Assembly: GCA_039920165.1 (NCBI GenBank)
Contig: JBDSEG010000164.1
Location: 1 to 14,167 of the forward strand
DNA from: JBDSEG01 sp039920165
Lineage (GTDB): Bacteria > Pseudomonadota > Gammaproteobacteria > Burkholderiales > Burkholderiaceae_C
DNA: 14,167 nucleotides
Direction of reading: 5' to 3'
Positions 1 to 6,106 of the stretch are shown piece after piece; within the stretch, counting starts at the first letter, position 1, and the number at the start of each line of letters is the position of its first letter. A program made the translations under genes and the position numbers. The notes under the pieces are model-generated. The model was not told the DNA's origin. It made no database searches and saw only the letters and a list, made by a program, of their open reading frames with translations.

Positions 1-408
1 GCCAAGCAGTTGATGTTCACCGGCGATCTGCTCGACGGCCGGCAGGCCGCCGACTGGGGCCTCGCGAACCTGGCCGTGCCCGCGGACGAACTGGAAGCCG
101 CGACGATGCAGCTCGCGCTGCGCATCGGCGGCGTTCCGCTGTCGCACCTGGCGATGCACAAGCTCGTCGTCAATTAGGCGATGCTCGCCATGGGACTCGA
201 GCAGACCCAGATGTTCGCGACCCTGTTCGACGGCGTGAGCCGGCACAACCCCGAGGGCCTGTGGTTTCGCCGTCAGGCCCAGGTGCACGGCTTCAAGTCG
301 GCGGTCGAATGGCGCGACAGTGGCCGGCCGATCCCGGAGGGCGACGACGCCCGCGCGCGCATCGCCGAACTCGAGGCCGAACTCGCGCGGCGCGACCGCG
401 GCGGCTGA
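1..408 (+). pseudogene. Crotonase/enoyl-CoA hydratase family gene, 3' part, interrupted by an in-frame TAG
   Basis: Frame 1 is open from the window edge and reads as the C-terminal third of a crotonase-fold protein. It begins AKQLMFTGDLLDGRQAADWG, the usual segment just after the active site, and continues through LANLAVPADELEA. After MHKLVVN at 172-174 comes TAG (175-177). The same frame then resumes with AMLAMGLEQTQMFATLFDGV and runs to a TGA at 406-408. From memory of the family, the expected residue at the stop is Gln (KLVVNQA), so one C-to-T change (CAG to TAG) explains the break. Homology on both sides shows that the ORF starting at ATG 181 is the severed C-terminus, not a separate gene. 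The tail ends in a charged helix (ARIAELEAELARRD). The 5' end lies outside the window. Full-length crotonases act on acyl-CoA thioesters. Loss of function is likely but not certain, since the stop could be a sequencing error, be suppressed, or leave partial function. Confidence 0.8.
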
Positions 409-409
409 G

Positions 410-1981
410 CTATTTTCCGATCGTCACCCACTGCACCTCGAACCAGTTGTCAGGACGGTGCACGACGCTGACGTTGCTGCGCGCCGCCCACGGGATCACC
501 TGGCGGTGCAGCGGGATCACGGCCACCTGCTCCTTGAACTCGCGCAGCGCCGCCTTGACGAGCTGCTCGCGCTTCTTCGGGTCGGCCTCGGTGCTCGACT
601 GCGCCGCCAGCGCATCGCCCTTGTCGTTGCGCGCGTGGCCGTAGTTGTAGAAACCCACGCCCTTGTCGCCCAGGTTGTTGCGAAATACCGGCGTGAGCGT
701 GGTCTCGGCGTCTGTGGTGGCGCCGCCCCAGCCGAGCATGTACATGCTGAAGTCGTACTTCTCGAGCTTGGGGAAGTAGGTCGCGCGCGGCATGCCCAAG
801 ACCTTGACCTTGACCTTGATCTGCGACCACATCGCCGCCAGCGCGATGCAGATCGGCTCGTCGTTGACATAGCGGTTGTTCGGGCAGTCGAGCTGCACCT
901 CGAAGCCGTCCGGGTAGCCGGCCTCGGCCATCAGCTTCTTCGCCTGCGCCAGGTCGAACGGCAGGCGCTTCTCGATCTCGGGGTCGTTATAGGCGCCGAG
1001 CGGCGAGACCGTCAGGCCGCCGGTGGGCACGCTCTGACCATTCATCAGCTTGGTCTTGAGCGTCTCGATATCGACCGCGTGGTAAAGAGCGCGGCGCACC
1101 CGCAGGTCCTTGAACGGGTTCTTGCCCTTGACGCTGCTGTAGAGCAGCTCGTCGCGGCCCTGGTCCATGCCAATGAAGAGGATCCGGTTCTCCGGGCCGT
1201 CGATGATCTTCACGCTAGGCGTGTTGCGCAGCTTGGCGACATCGCGCGGTGCCGGATCGAGCACGAAGTCGACCTCGCCCGAGACGAGCGCGGCCAGCCG
1301 GGTCGCATCGTTGGCGATCGGCGTGAAGACGATATCCTGCACATTGCCCTCGGCCTTGCCCCACCAGGCCGGGTTGCGCTTGTAGGTGCTCTTGATGCCC
1401 GGCGCGCGGCTCACCAGCATGTACGGCCCGGTGCCGTTGGCGTTCTGCGAAGCGTAGCTCTCCTCCTTGTTCTTGAAGTCGAGCGGCTTGACGACCTTGT
1501 TCTTCTCGGACCAGGCCTTGCTCATGATCCAGGCCGAGTCGAGGTGATCCATGAAGATCGGGTTGACCGCCGCGAGCTGGAATTCGACCGTCAGGTCGTC
1601 GACCTTGCGCGGCGTGCCGACGCCGGTCACATAGTTGTTGATCTGCGACGTCGGCTGCTGGCCGCGGATGATCGAGAACACCACGTCGTCGGCGCTGAAC
1701 GGGCTGCCGTCGTGGAACTTGACGCCGGGGCGCAGCTTGAAGCGCCACAGCAGCGGGTTGACCTGCTCCCACGACAGCGCCAGGCCCGGCACGATGGCCA
1801 GCGCCTTGTCGCGCGAGGTCAGGCGTTCGTAGACCTGCCCGTTCATCATGTTGGTCATGGACTCGTTCTGCGAGTGCGGGTCCATGGTCTGCGGATCGCC
1901 CTGGCTGGCCCAGCGCAGGGTCTGGGCGTGCGACGCAAGGCAGGCGGCGGTCAGGACGGCCGCGCTGAGGATTCGCTTCAT
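410..1981 (-). CDS. ABC transporter family 5 solute-binding protein (peptide/nickel/opine type)
   Basis: A 523-residue periplasmic binding protein of the SBP_bac_5 family (DppA/OppA-like), which captures peptides or other small solutes for an ABC importer. The N-terminus is a signal peptide (MKRILSAAVLTAACLASHAQ), probably cleaved after SHA near residue 19; there is no lipobox cysteine. The family signature lies at about residues 81-103 (FKLRPGVKFHDGSPFSADDV), followed by the long two-lobed binding domain; the length is normal for the family. The start is supported by GGAG (1989-1992) seven bases upstream of the ATG. The gene is co-oriented with, and 64 bp downstream of, the cytochrome c gene. 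Its TAG lies one base from the end of the convergent crotonase gene, leaving no room for a terminator. No permease or ATPase gene is visible nearby, so it is an orphan binding protein here. The substrate cannot be assigned from sequence. Confidence 0.9.
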   Translation of the reverse strand: MKRILSAAVLTAACLASHAQTLRWASQGDPQTMDPHSQNESMTNMMNGQVYERLTSRDKALAIVPGLALSWEQVNPLLWRFKLRPGVKFHDGSPFSADDVVFSIIRGQQPTSQINNYVTGVGTPRKVDDLTVEFQLAAVNPIFMDHLDSAWIMSKAWSEKNKVVKPLDFKNKEESYASQNANGTGPYMLVSRAPGIKSTYKRNPAWWGKAEGNVQDIVFTPIANDATRLAALVSGEVDFVLDPAPRDVAKLRNTPSVKIIDGPENRILFIGMDQGRDELLYSSVKGKNPFKDLRVRRALYHAVDIETLKTKLMNGQSVPTGGLTVSPLGAYNDPEIEKRLPFDLAQAKKLMAEAGYPDGFEVQLDCPNNRYVNDEPICIALAAMWSQIKVKVKVLGMPRATYFPKLEKYDFSMYMLGWGGATTDAETTLTPVFRNNLGDKGVGFYNYGHARNDKGDALAAQSSTEADPKKREQLVKAALREFKEQVAVIPLHRQVIPWAARSNVSVVHRPDNWFEVQWVTIGK

Positions 1982-1988
1982 CGGGGAT

Positions 1989-1992
1989 CTCC
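1989..1992 (-). promoter_or_regulatory. Ribosome binding site of the family 5 binding protein
   Basis: GGAG on the minus strand, seven bases before the ATG at 1981. It fixes the start just ahead of the signal peptide. Confidence 0.6.
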
Positions 1993-1996
1993 GGGC

Positions 1997-2009
1997 TTCG
2001 GTCTCCGAA
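1997..2009 (-). other. Small stem-loop just upstream of the binding-protein RBS
   Basis: The perfect inverted repeat TTCGG-TCT-CCGAA has a 5-bp stem and 3-base loop and ends five bases before the GGAG ribosome binding site. It could form a leader hairpin in the mRNA or be a small operator. It is short enough to arise by chance in GC-rich DNA. Confidence 0.35.
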
Positions 2010-2020
2010 ACGATAGCAGT

Positions 2021-2037
2021 GCCGCCAACGGGGCGGC
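2021..2037 (-). terminator. GC hairpin after the cytochrome c stop; possible weak terminator or attenuator
   Basis: GCCGCC-AACGG-GGCGGC forms a perfect 6-bp GC stem beginning nine bases beyond the cytochrome stop codon in the direction of transcription. The following minus-strand bases (CACTGCTATCG) lack a T tract, so it is not a canonical intrinsic terminator. It may instead stabilise the 3' end of the cytochrome mRNA or reduce read-through into the binding-protein gene. Confidence 0.35.
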
Positions 2038-2045
2038 TTCGCGAC

Positions 2046-2723
2046 TCAGCGGAAGTGCGACTGCTCGATCGTCTTCAGGTCGCCGGGCTGGCTCGAGATA
2101 TAGGACGCGACCGCCTTCAGCTGCGCATGGCTGAAAGGCTTGACCATGCCTCCCATGATGGCGTTGGCGCGCCCCACGTGCGGGTTGCCGGCGGTCTGGT
2201 ATGCCTTCAGCGAGACGAACAGATAGTCGGCGTGCTGGCCAGCGATCTTCGGGTACGACGGGTCGATCGGCTGGTTCAGATTCGCACCATGGCACGAGAC
2301 GCAGTTGCCGGCCTTGAGCACTTCGCCAGCGACGGCGGGAACGTCGGCCAAGGGCGCGGCGGGCGCGCTGGCGGTCGAAACGAGCGCCACGCCGCCGGCC
2401 CGACCCTGCTGCTCGTAGTGCGCCGCGAGATCCGCCATATCCTTGTCGGTCAGCGATGCCGCGATGGCGCGCATCGTCGGGTGCTTGCGCTCGCCCTTTT
2501 TATACGCAGTCAGCGCTGCCACGATGTATTTCGCGTTCTGGCCCGAGATCATCGGCACCTTGTGAATCTCGGGAAAGCTCGCCTGGTAGCCCGGAATGCC
2601 GTGGCAGCCGATGCACATCGCCGCTTTCTTCACGCCTGCCGCAGCGTCCTGAGCCTGCACGGACGAGGCCATGGCGAATATCGACAACATCAACGCAACG
2701 AACACGGTCGGCAGCTTTTTCAT
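2046..2723 (-). CDS. Periplasmic diheme cytochrome c (c4/c553-like)
   Basis: A 225-residue protein with a Sec signal peptide (MKKLPTVFVALMLSIFAMAS, cleaved near VQA-Q at about 24) followed by two class I cytochrome c domains. Each carries one heme-attachment motif: CIGCH at residues 37-41 and CVSCH at 141-145. Candidate axial methionines are M84 (HPTMR) and one of M190/M193 (NAIMGGM). The tandem-domain layout and length match the cytochrome c4 family, which shuttles electrons in the periplasm toward terminal oxidases. The domains are joined by an Ala/Pro-rich linker (about 116-131). The gene is divergent from the MoxR ATPase with a shared 147-bp control region, and is followed by the ABC binding-protein gene. 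No Shine-Dalgarno sequence precedes the ATG; the bases there are CCGACCCC. The redox partner cannot be named from sequence. Confidence 0.92.
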   Translation of the reverse strand: MKKLPTVFVALMLSIFAMASSVQAQDAAAGVKKAAMCIGCHGIPGYQASFPEIHKVPMISGQNAKYIVAALTAYKKGERKHPTMRAIAASLTDKDMADLAAHYEQQGRAGGVALVSTASAPAAPLADVPAVAGEVLKAGNCVSCHGANLNQPIDPSYPKIAGQHADYLFVSLKAYQTAGNPHVGRANAIMGGMVKPFSHAQLKAVASYISSQPGDLKTIEQSHFR

Positions 2724-2781
2724 GGGGTCGGAAGCACGCTAGGGCGAAGGTGGGGCGCAGGGTCGGCAACAGCAGCGAGCG

Positions 2782-2787
2782 ATTATA
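2782..2787 (-). promoter_or_regulatory. Candidate -10 box for the cytochrome c gene
   Basis: On the minus strand these bases read TATAAT, a perfect sigma-70 -10 hexamer, which would place the transcription start near 2775, about 50 bases before the ATG. The -35 position (about 2805-2810) is poor, so activator dependence is possible. Confidence 0.45.
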
Positions 2788-2799
2788 GGGGGGCCTATA
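2784..2799. promoter_or_regulatory. Palindrome between divergent -10 boxes, candidate operator
   Basis: TATAGG-GGGG-CCTATA is a perfect 6-4-6 inverted repeat. It overlaps both candidate -10 hexamers of the divergent cytochrome c and MoxR promoters, so a dimeric regulator bound here would affect both genes. No known consensus is recognised. Confidence 0.45.
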
Positions 2800-2803
2800 T
2801 ACT
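2798..2803 (+). promoter_or_regulatory. Candidate -10 box for the MoxR cluster
   Basis: TATACT matches the sigma-70 -10 consensus at five of six bases and would give a start near 2810, with a leader of about 60 bases. No good -35 hexamer lies at the expected distance. Confidence 0.4.
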
Positions 2804-2870
2804 GGCCCGACCCCGCACCGGCGCTCGCTGCGCGCCCCTTGCGCAGCCCTCTCGAACCCCTCCCGACCCC

Positions 2871-3725
2871 ATGAAGTTCACCGGCACCGAGAACTACATC
2901 GCGACCCACGACCTGATGCTGGCCGTGAACGCCGCGGCCACGCTGAAGCGCCCCCTGCTGGTCAAGGGCGAACCCGGCACCGGCAAGACGATGCTCGCCG
3001 AAGAGGTGGCGCGCGCGCTGGAAATGCCGCTGCTGCAATGGCATATCAAGAGCACCACCAAGGCGCAGCAGGGACTGTACGAGTACGACGCCGTGAGCCG
3101 GCTGCGCGACAGCCAGCTCGCCGGCATCGACAACTCCGAGCGCATCAAGGACATCCGCAACTACATCGTTCAGGGCGTGCTGTGGCAGGCCTTCACCGCC
3201 GACAAGCCGGTGGTGCTGCTGATCGACGAGATCGACAAGGCCGATATCGAGTTCCCGAACGACCTGCTGCGCGAGATCGACCGCATGGAGTTCTACGTCT
3301 ACGAGACGCGCGAGCTGATCAAGGCGAAGCACCGCCCGCTCGTCTTCATCACCTCGAACAACGAGAAGGAACTGCCCGACGCCTTTTTGCGCCGCTGCTT
3401 CTTCCACTACATCAAGTTCCCGGACGCCGACACGATGAAGAGCATCGTCGACGTCCACTTCCCCGACCTCAAGAAGGGCCTGCTCGCCGCCGCGCTGAAG
3501 AATTTCTACGAGGTGCGCAACCTGCCCGGACTGAAGAAGAAGCCGAGCACATCCGAGCTGCTCGACTGGTTGAAGCTGCTGGTGGCCGAGGACATTCCAC
3601 TCGAAGCATTGCAGAGCAAGGACGAGAAGGTCAGCGTGCCGCCACTGGTCGGTGCGCTGCTGAAGAACGAGCAGGACGTGTCGCTGTTCGAGAAGCTCGT
3701 CTTCATGCAGCGGCACAACCGCTGA
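2871..3725 (+). CDS. MoxR-family AAA+ ATPase
   Basis: A 284-residue AAA+ ATPase of the MoxR group, cytosolic chaperones that typically act with a von Willebrand A (VWA) domain protein to mature or activate enzyme complexes. The Walker A motif GEPGTGKT spans residues 33-40, Walker B (VVLLIDEIDK) lies around 114-123, the sensor 1 region TSNN is near 161-164, and the arginine-bearing segment AFLRRCFF is at 171-178. The same frame is open upstream, but homology begins at MKFTGTENYIATHDLMLAVN; the earlier extension would run antisense through the cytochrome gene, so ATG 2871 is chosen. It is the first gene of a rightward cluster with the acetyltransferase 19 bp downstream. No VWA/CoxE-like gene follows within the window. 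The C-terminal third (LLDWLKLL to FEKLVFMQRHNR) is the usual AAA lid. Confidence 0.92.
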   Translation: MKFTGTENYIATHDLMLAVNAAATLKRPLLVKGEPGTGKTMLAEEVARALEMPLLQWHIKSTTKAQQGLYEYDAVSRLRDSQLAGIDNSERIKDIRNYIVQGVLWQAFTADKPVVLLIDEIDKADIEFPNDLLREIDRMEFYVYETRELIKAKHRPLVFITSNNEKELPDAFLRRCFFHYIKFPDADTMKSIVDVHFPDLKKGLLAAALKNFYEVRNLPGLKKKPSTSELLDWLKLLVAEDIPLEALQSKDEKVSVPPLVGALLKNEQDVSLFEKLVFMQRHNR

Positions 3726-3744
3726 CGCGATTGTTGCAGCGCCG

Positions 3745-4341
3745 ATGAGCTGGCCCGCGCCGATCACGCTCGCCGGCGCGCACGCGCGGCTCGAGCCGCT
3801 GTCGGTATCGCACGCCTTCGCACTTGCCGAAGCGGTGCGCGACGGCGAACTCTGGCAGCTCTGGTATACGAGCGTGCCCGAGCCCGCGGGCATGGGCGCC
3901 GAGATCGATCGCCGCCTGGCATTGCAGGCCGCAGGGTCGATGCTGCCGTTCACGAGCTTCGACGCCACCGGCCGAGCCGCCGGCATGACGACCTACATGA
4001 ATATCGACGCCGCCAACCGGCGCGTCGAGATCGGCTCGACCTGGACCGCGGCCCGAATGCAGCGCGGCCCCTTCAACACCGAGTGCAAGCTGATGCTGCT
4101 CGGCCACGCCTTCGACACGCTTGACTGCATCGCGGTCGAATTCCGCACTCACTACTTCAATCAGCAAAGCCGTCGCGCCATCGAGCGCCTGGGCGCGCAG
4201 CTCGACGGCATCCTGCGCAGCCACTCGCGCACTGCAGACGGGCTGCTCCGCGATACCTGCGTGTACAGCATCGTGCGGGCAGAGTGGCCGGCGGTGCGGG
4301 CGCATCTGCGGTGGCAACTCGACAAGCCACGCGGCGATTAG
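3745..4341 (+). CDS. GNAT-family N-acetyltransferase (RimJ/RimL-like)
   Basis: A 198-residue protein resembling the RimJ/RimL branch of GNAT acetyltransferases, which move an acetyl group from acetyl-CoA to an amine, often a protein N-terminus. The N-terminus (ITLAGAHARLEPLSVSHAFA) is the usual first strand and helix. The core (INIDAANRRVEIGSTW-like segment, about residues 89-102) leads to the C-terminal signature FRTHYFNQQSRRAIERLGAQ at about 136-155. The acetyl-CoA pyrophosphate loop is represented by ARMQRGPFN and is not a textbook Q/RxxGxG/A. The gene lies 19 bp after moxR, and its last codons overlap the next gene, so it is probably in the same transcript. No clear Shine-Dalgarno sequence precedes the ATG. 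The acceptor substrate is unknown; modification of a neighbour's product is only a guess. Confidence 0.85.
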   Translation: MSWPAPITLAGAHARLEPLSVSHAFALAEAVRDGELWQLWYTSVPEPAGMGAEIDRRLALQAAGSMLPFTSFDATGRAAGMTTYMNIDAANRRVEIGSTWTAARMQRGPFNTECKLMLLGHAFDTLDCIAVEFRTHYFNQQSRRAIERLGAQLDGILRSHSRTADGLLRDTCVYSIVRAEWPAVRAHLRWQLDKPRGD

Positions 4342-5105
4342 CAGCCACTGCCGGCGCAGCCCACGGCCTGCGCTGTCTGAACTGCGACGCACCGTACGCC
4401 GTGCCCGCGCGCTTCTGTGTGCACTGCGGCCAGCGCACCGATACGAAACGACTGACGCTGCGCGACATCTGGCGCGAGCTGATGCATGCATTCGCCAATG
4501 TCGAACGCAGCCCGCTGGCCCTGCTGCGGGCGCTGTTGACACGCCCCGGCGGCTTGGCCCGCGACTACGTCGACGGCAAGCGACGCCGCCACCACGGCCC
4601 GTTCGCCACCCTCACGCTGCTGGTCGGGATCACCACGCTGGTGATCAACGTCATGGGCTTCCAGGTGCTGGCGCACGACCGCTTCGCGGCCGACGCGACC
4701 GACCTGCTGCAGCACAACTTCAACCTGCTGCTGCTCGTGCAACTGCCACTGCTCGGTGTGATTTGCGCATGGCTGTTCCGCGCCGCGCGCCTCACGCTGG
4801 CCGAGCACATGGTGCTGGTCGCGTACACACTGAGCCTGCGGGCGATCCCGCCGATGCTGGCCGCGCTGCTGCAGTGGCTGCGATCCGCACCCGCTGCGCC
4901 GACCCTCGGCATGGTCGTCGCCTTCTGGGTCGCCTGGTACGTGTATTTCGGCTGGGCTGCGTCGCAGTTCTATCCCGGCCCGCGGCTCGTCAACGCGCTC
5001 AAAGGTGGCCTCGCCGCCGCTGTCGGCCACGCCGCCATCCTTTTGCTGGTCGACGCCGGCAGCTTCGTCCACGGCTGGATCGTGCGCCTGGCTGGCGGCG
5101 CGTAG
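4284..5105 (+). CDS. DUF3667-like protein: zinc ribbon plus multi-pass membrane domain
   Basis: With the GTG start at 4284 the protein is 273 residues. It begins with a zinc ribbon (cysteines 31, 34, 45 and 48: CLNC and CVHCGQ). An amphipathic segment follows, including LLTRPGGLARDYVDGKRRRH at about 84-103, the most recognisable DUF3667-type stretch. About five hydrophobic segments lie near 108-129, 147-166, 176-199, 208-230 and 243-259. This is an inner-membrane protein with a cytosolic metal-binding head; no molecular function is known for the family. The start is uncertain because no ATG precedes the ribbon; GTG at 4284 or 4311 would overlap the acetyltransferase gene by 58 or 31 bases, consistent with translational coupling. 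It converges on the crotonase gene, whose stop is 14 bp away. Confidence 0.75.
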   Translation: MAGGAGASAVATRQATRRLAATAGAAHGLRCLNCDAPYAVPARFCVHCGQRTDTKRLTLRDIWRELMHAFANVERSPLALLRALLTRPGGLARDYVDGKRRRHHGPFATLTLLVGITTLVINVMGFQVLAHDRFAADATDLLQHNFNLLLLVQLPLLGVICAWLFRAARLTLAEHMVLVAYTLSLRAIPPMLAALLQWLRSAPAAPTLGMVVAFWVAWYVYFGWAASQFYPGPRLVNALKGGLAAAVGHAAILLLVDAGSFVHGWIVRLAGGA

Positions 5106-5119
5106 CCGCCCGGGCAAGC

Positions 5120-5926
5120 TTACTTGCCAGTCCAGACCGGTGCCCGCTTCGCGACGAAGGCGGCGACGCCTTCGTGGAAGTCCGCGCTGCCGTACGTCCG
5201 CTCCACCAGGTCGTCGCCGTCGGGCAGCGTGCGCGCTTCCTGGATCCGGCGGATCGCTTCCTTGGTGACCTGCAAGGTGATCGGCGCATGCGACGCGACC
5301 GTCTGCGCGAGCTCGCGCACCCGCGCCTCGATCGCCTCCGCCGCGACGATCTCGTGCAGGAAGCCGGCGGCGAGCGCTTCCTCGGCCGACAACAGACGCG
5401 CGCTGAACATCATCTCCTTCAAGCGCGACGCACCGAGCAGATCCATGAAGCTCGAATAGGCGGACATCGAGAGGCAGTTGCCAAGCGTGCGGGACATTGG
5501 CAATCCGAAGCGTGCAATCGGCGTGCCGATGCGTATATCGGCGCCGGCCGCGATGCCGAATCCGCCGCCGACCGCCACGCCCTCGATTTGCGCGATGACC
5601 GGCTTGCAGACGCGGGCAACCCGTCCGGTACGGTGGTTGTTGTCGCGCTCGTACTTGAGACCGTCCTCGCCGCTCTTGAACTCGCTGAACTGGCTGATGT
5701 CGGTGCCGGCCACGAAGGCCTTGCCGCCGGCGCCCTTGAGCACCAGCACCCGCACCGACTCGTCGGCATCGACCTCGACGCAGGTGTCGTACAGGCGCTG
5801 GTACATGTTCCAGGTCATCGCGTTGCGCGCCTGCGGCCGGTTGAAGGTCAGCGTGACGATGGGGCCGTCGCGTTCGACGAGTACCTCGTCGCGGTCAGGA
5901 GCGTCGGCGGGGTGTTGGGTTTCCAT
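5120..5926 (-). CDS. Crotonase-fold (enoyl-CoA hydratase/isomerase family) protein lacking classical catalytic glutamates
   Basis: A 268-residue crotonase-superfamily protein. Visible landmarks are IVTLTFNRPQARNAMTWNMY (23-42), the first oxyanion-hole segment KAFVAGTDISQF (69-80), the second VAVGGGFGIAAGADIRI (117-133) and FGLPMSRTLGN (140-150), followed by normal C-terminal helices. Aligned by eye with rat mitochondrial enoyl-CoA hydratase (GGGCELAMMCDI and FGQPEILLG), the two catalytic glutamates, Glu144 and Glu164, are replaced by Gly124 and Met144. The CoA-binding fold and oxyanion hole appear intact, so it may catalyse a different acyl-CoA reaction than simple hydration. The frame stays open far upstream but crosses the Tct genes in antisense; METQHPADAPDRD at 5926 gives the family-typical length, though no strong RBS precedes it. 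It is divergent from tctC. Confidence 0.88.
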   Translation of the reverse strand: METQHPADAPDRDEVLVERDGPIVTLTFNRPQARNAMTWNMYQRLYDTCVEVDADESVRVLVLKGAGGKAFVAGTDISQFSEFKSGEDGLKYERDNNHRTGRVARVCKPVIAQIEGVAVGGGFGIAAGADIRIGTPIARFGLPMSRTLGNCLSMSAYSSFMDLLGASRLKEMMFSARLLSAEEALAAGFLHEIVAAEAIEARVRELAQTVASHAPITLQVTKEAIRRIQEARTLPDGDDLVERTYGSADFHEGVAAFVAKRAPVWTGK

Positions 5927-6093
5927 GAGGGCATGCGGAGCCGGCGGATTGCGTGCGGATCGTAGCCGCGACCAGGGTCTTTCGATGGGCATCGGGGCTA
6001 GGGCCAATACCAAGTCGGCAGGCTGGATCGCTGCGCTAGAGTGCGCCGGCACCCCCGTCCGGCGCCCCTTTGCGCCGTGGCCATCCCCGAACT
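5927..6093. other. Divergent intergenic region between the crotonase-like gene and tctC
   Basis: About 170 bases without a gene. The region must hold the tctC promoter and probably that of the crotonase-like gene, but I find no convincing -35/-10 pair or long palindrome; the best candidates are weak GC-rich matches. Confidence 0.4.
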
Positions 6094-6106
6094 CAGGACA
6101 CCTCCG

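Larger units (their letters stand above)
2719..2875. repeat. Inverted repeat covering both divergent start codons
   Basis: The bases at 2861-2875 (TCCCGACCCCATGAA) match the reverse complement of 2719-2733 (TTCCGACCCCATGAA) at 14 of 15 positions. The two arms therefore place the same eight-base stretch, CCGACCCC, directly before the ATG of the MoxR gene and of the cytochrome c gene, where a Shine-Dalgarno sequence would normally stand. ATGAA is partly constrained by coding; the upstream eight bases are not. Confidence 0.6.

Noticed and set aside
320..2134. 604-residue plus-strand ORF over the family 5 binding protein gene
   Set aside because: Its Arg/Leu/Asp/Val-rich translation has no domain character; it is the antisense shadow of a gene with clear signal peptide and family motifs.
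1848..2870. Upstream extension of the MoxR reading frame
   Set aside because: The extension runs antisense through the cytochrome c gene and has no family similarity; homology starts at MKFTGTENY at 2871.
2739..3986. 415-residue minus-strand ORF opposite moxR
   Set aside because: Low-complexity shadow translation; the plus strand encodes Walker A and Walker B motifs.
5927..6106. Sigma-70 promoter for tctC around TAGAGT near 6039
   Set aside because: No -35 match at suitable spacing; the similarity is no better than expected by chance.
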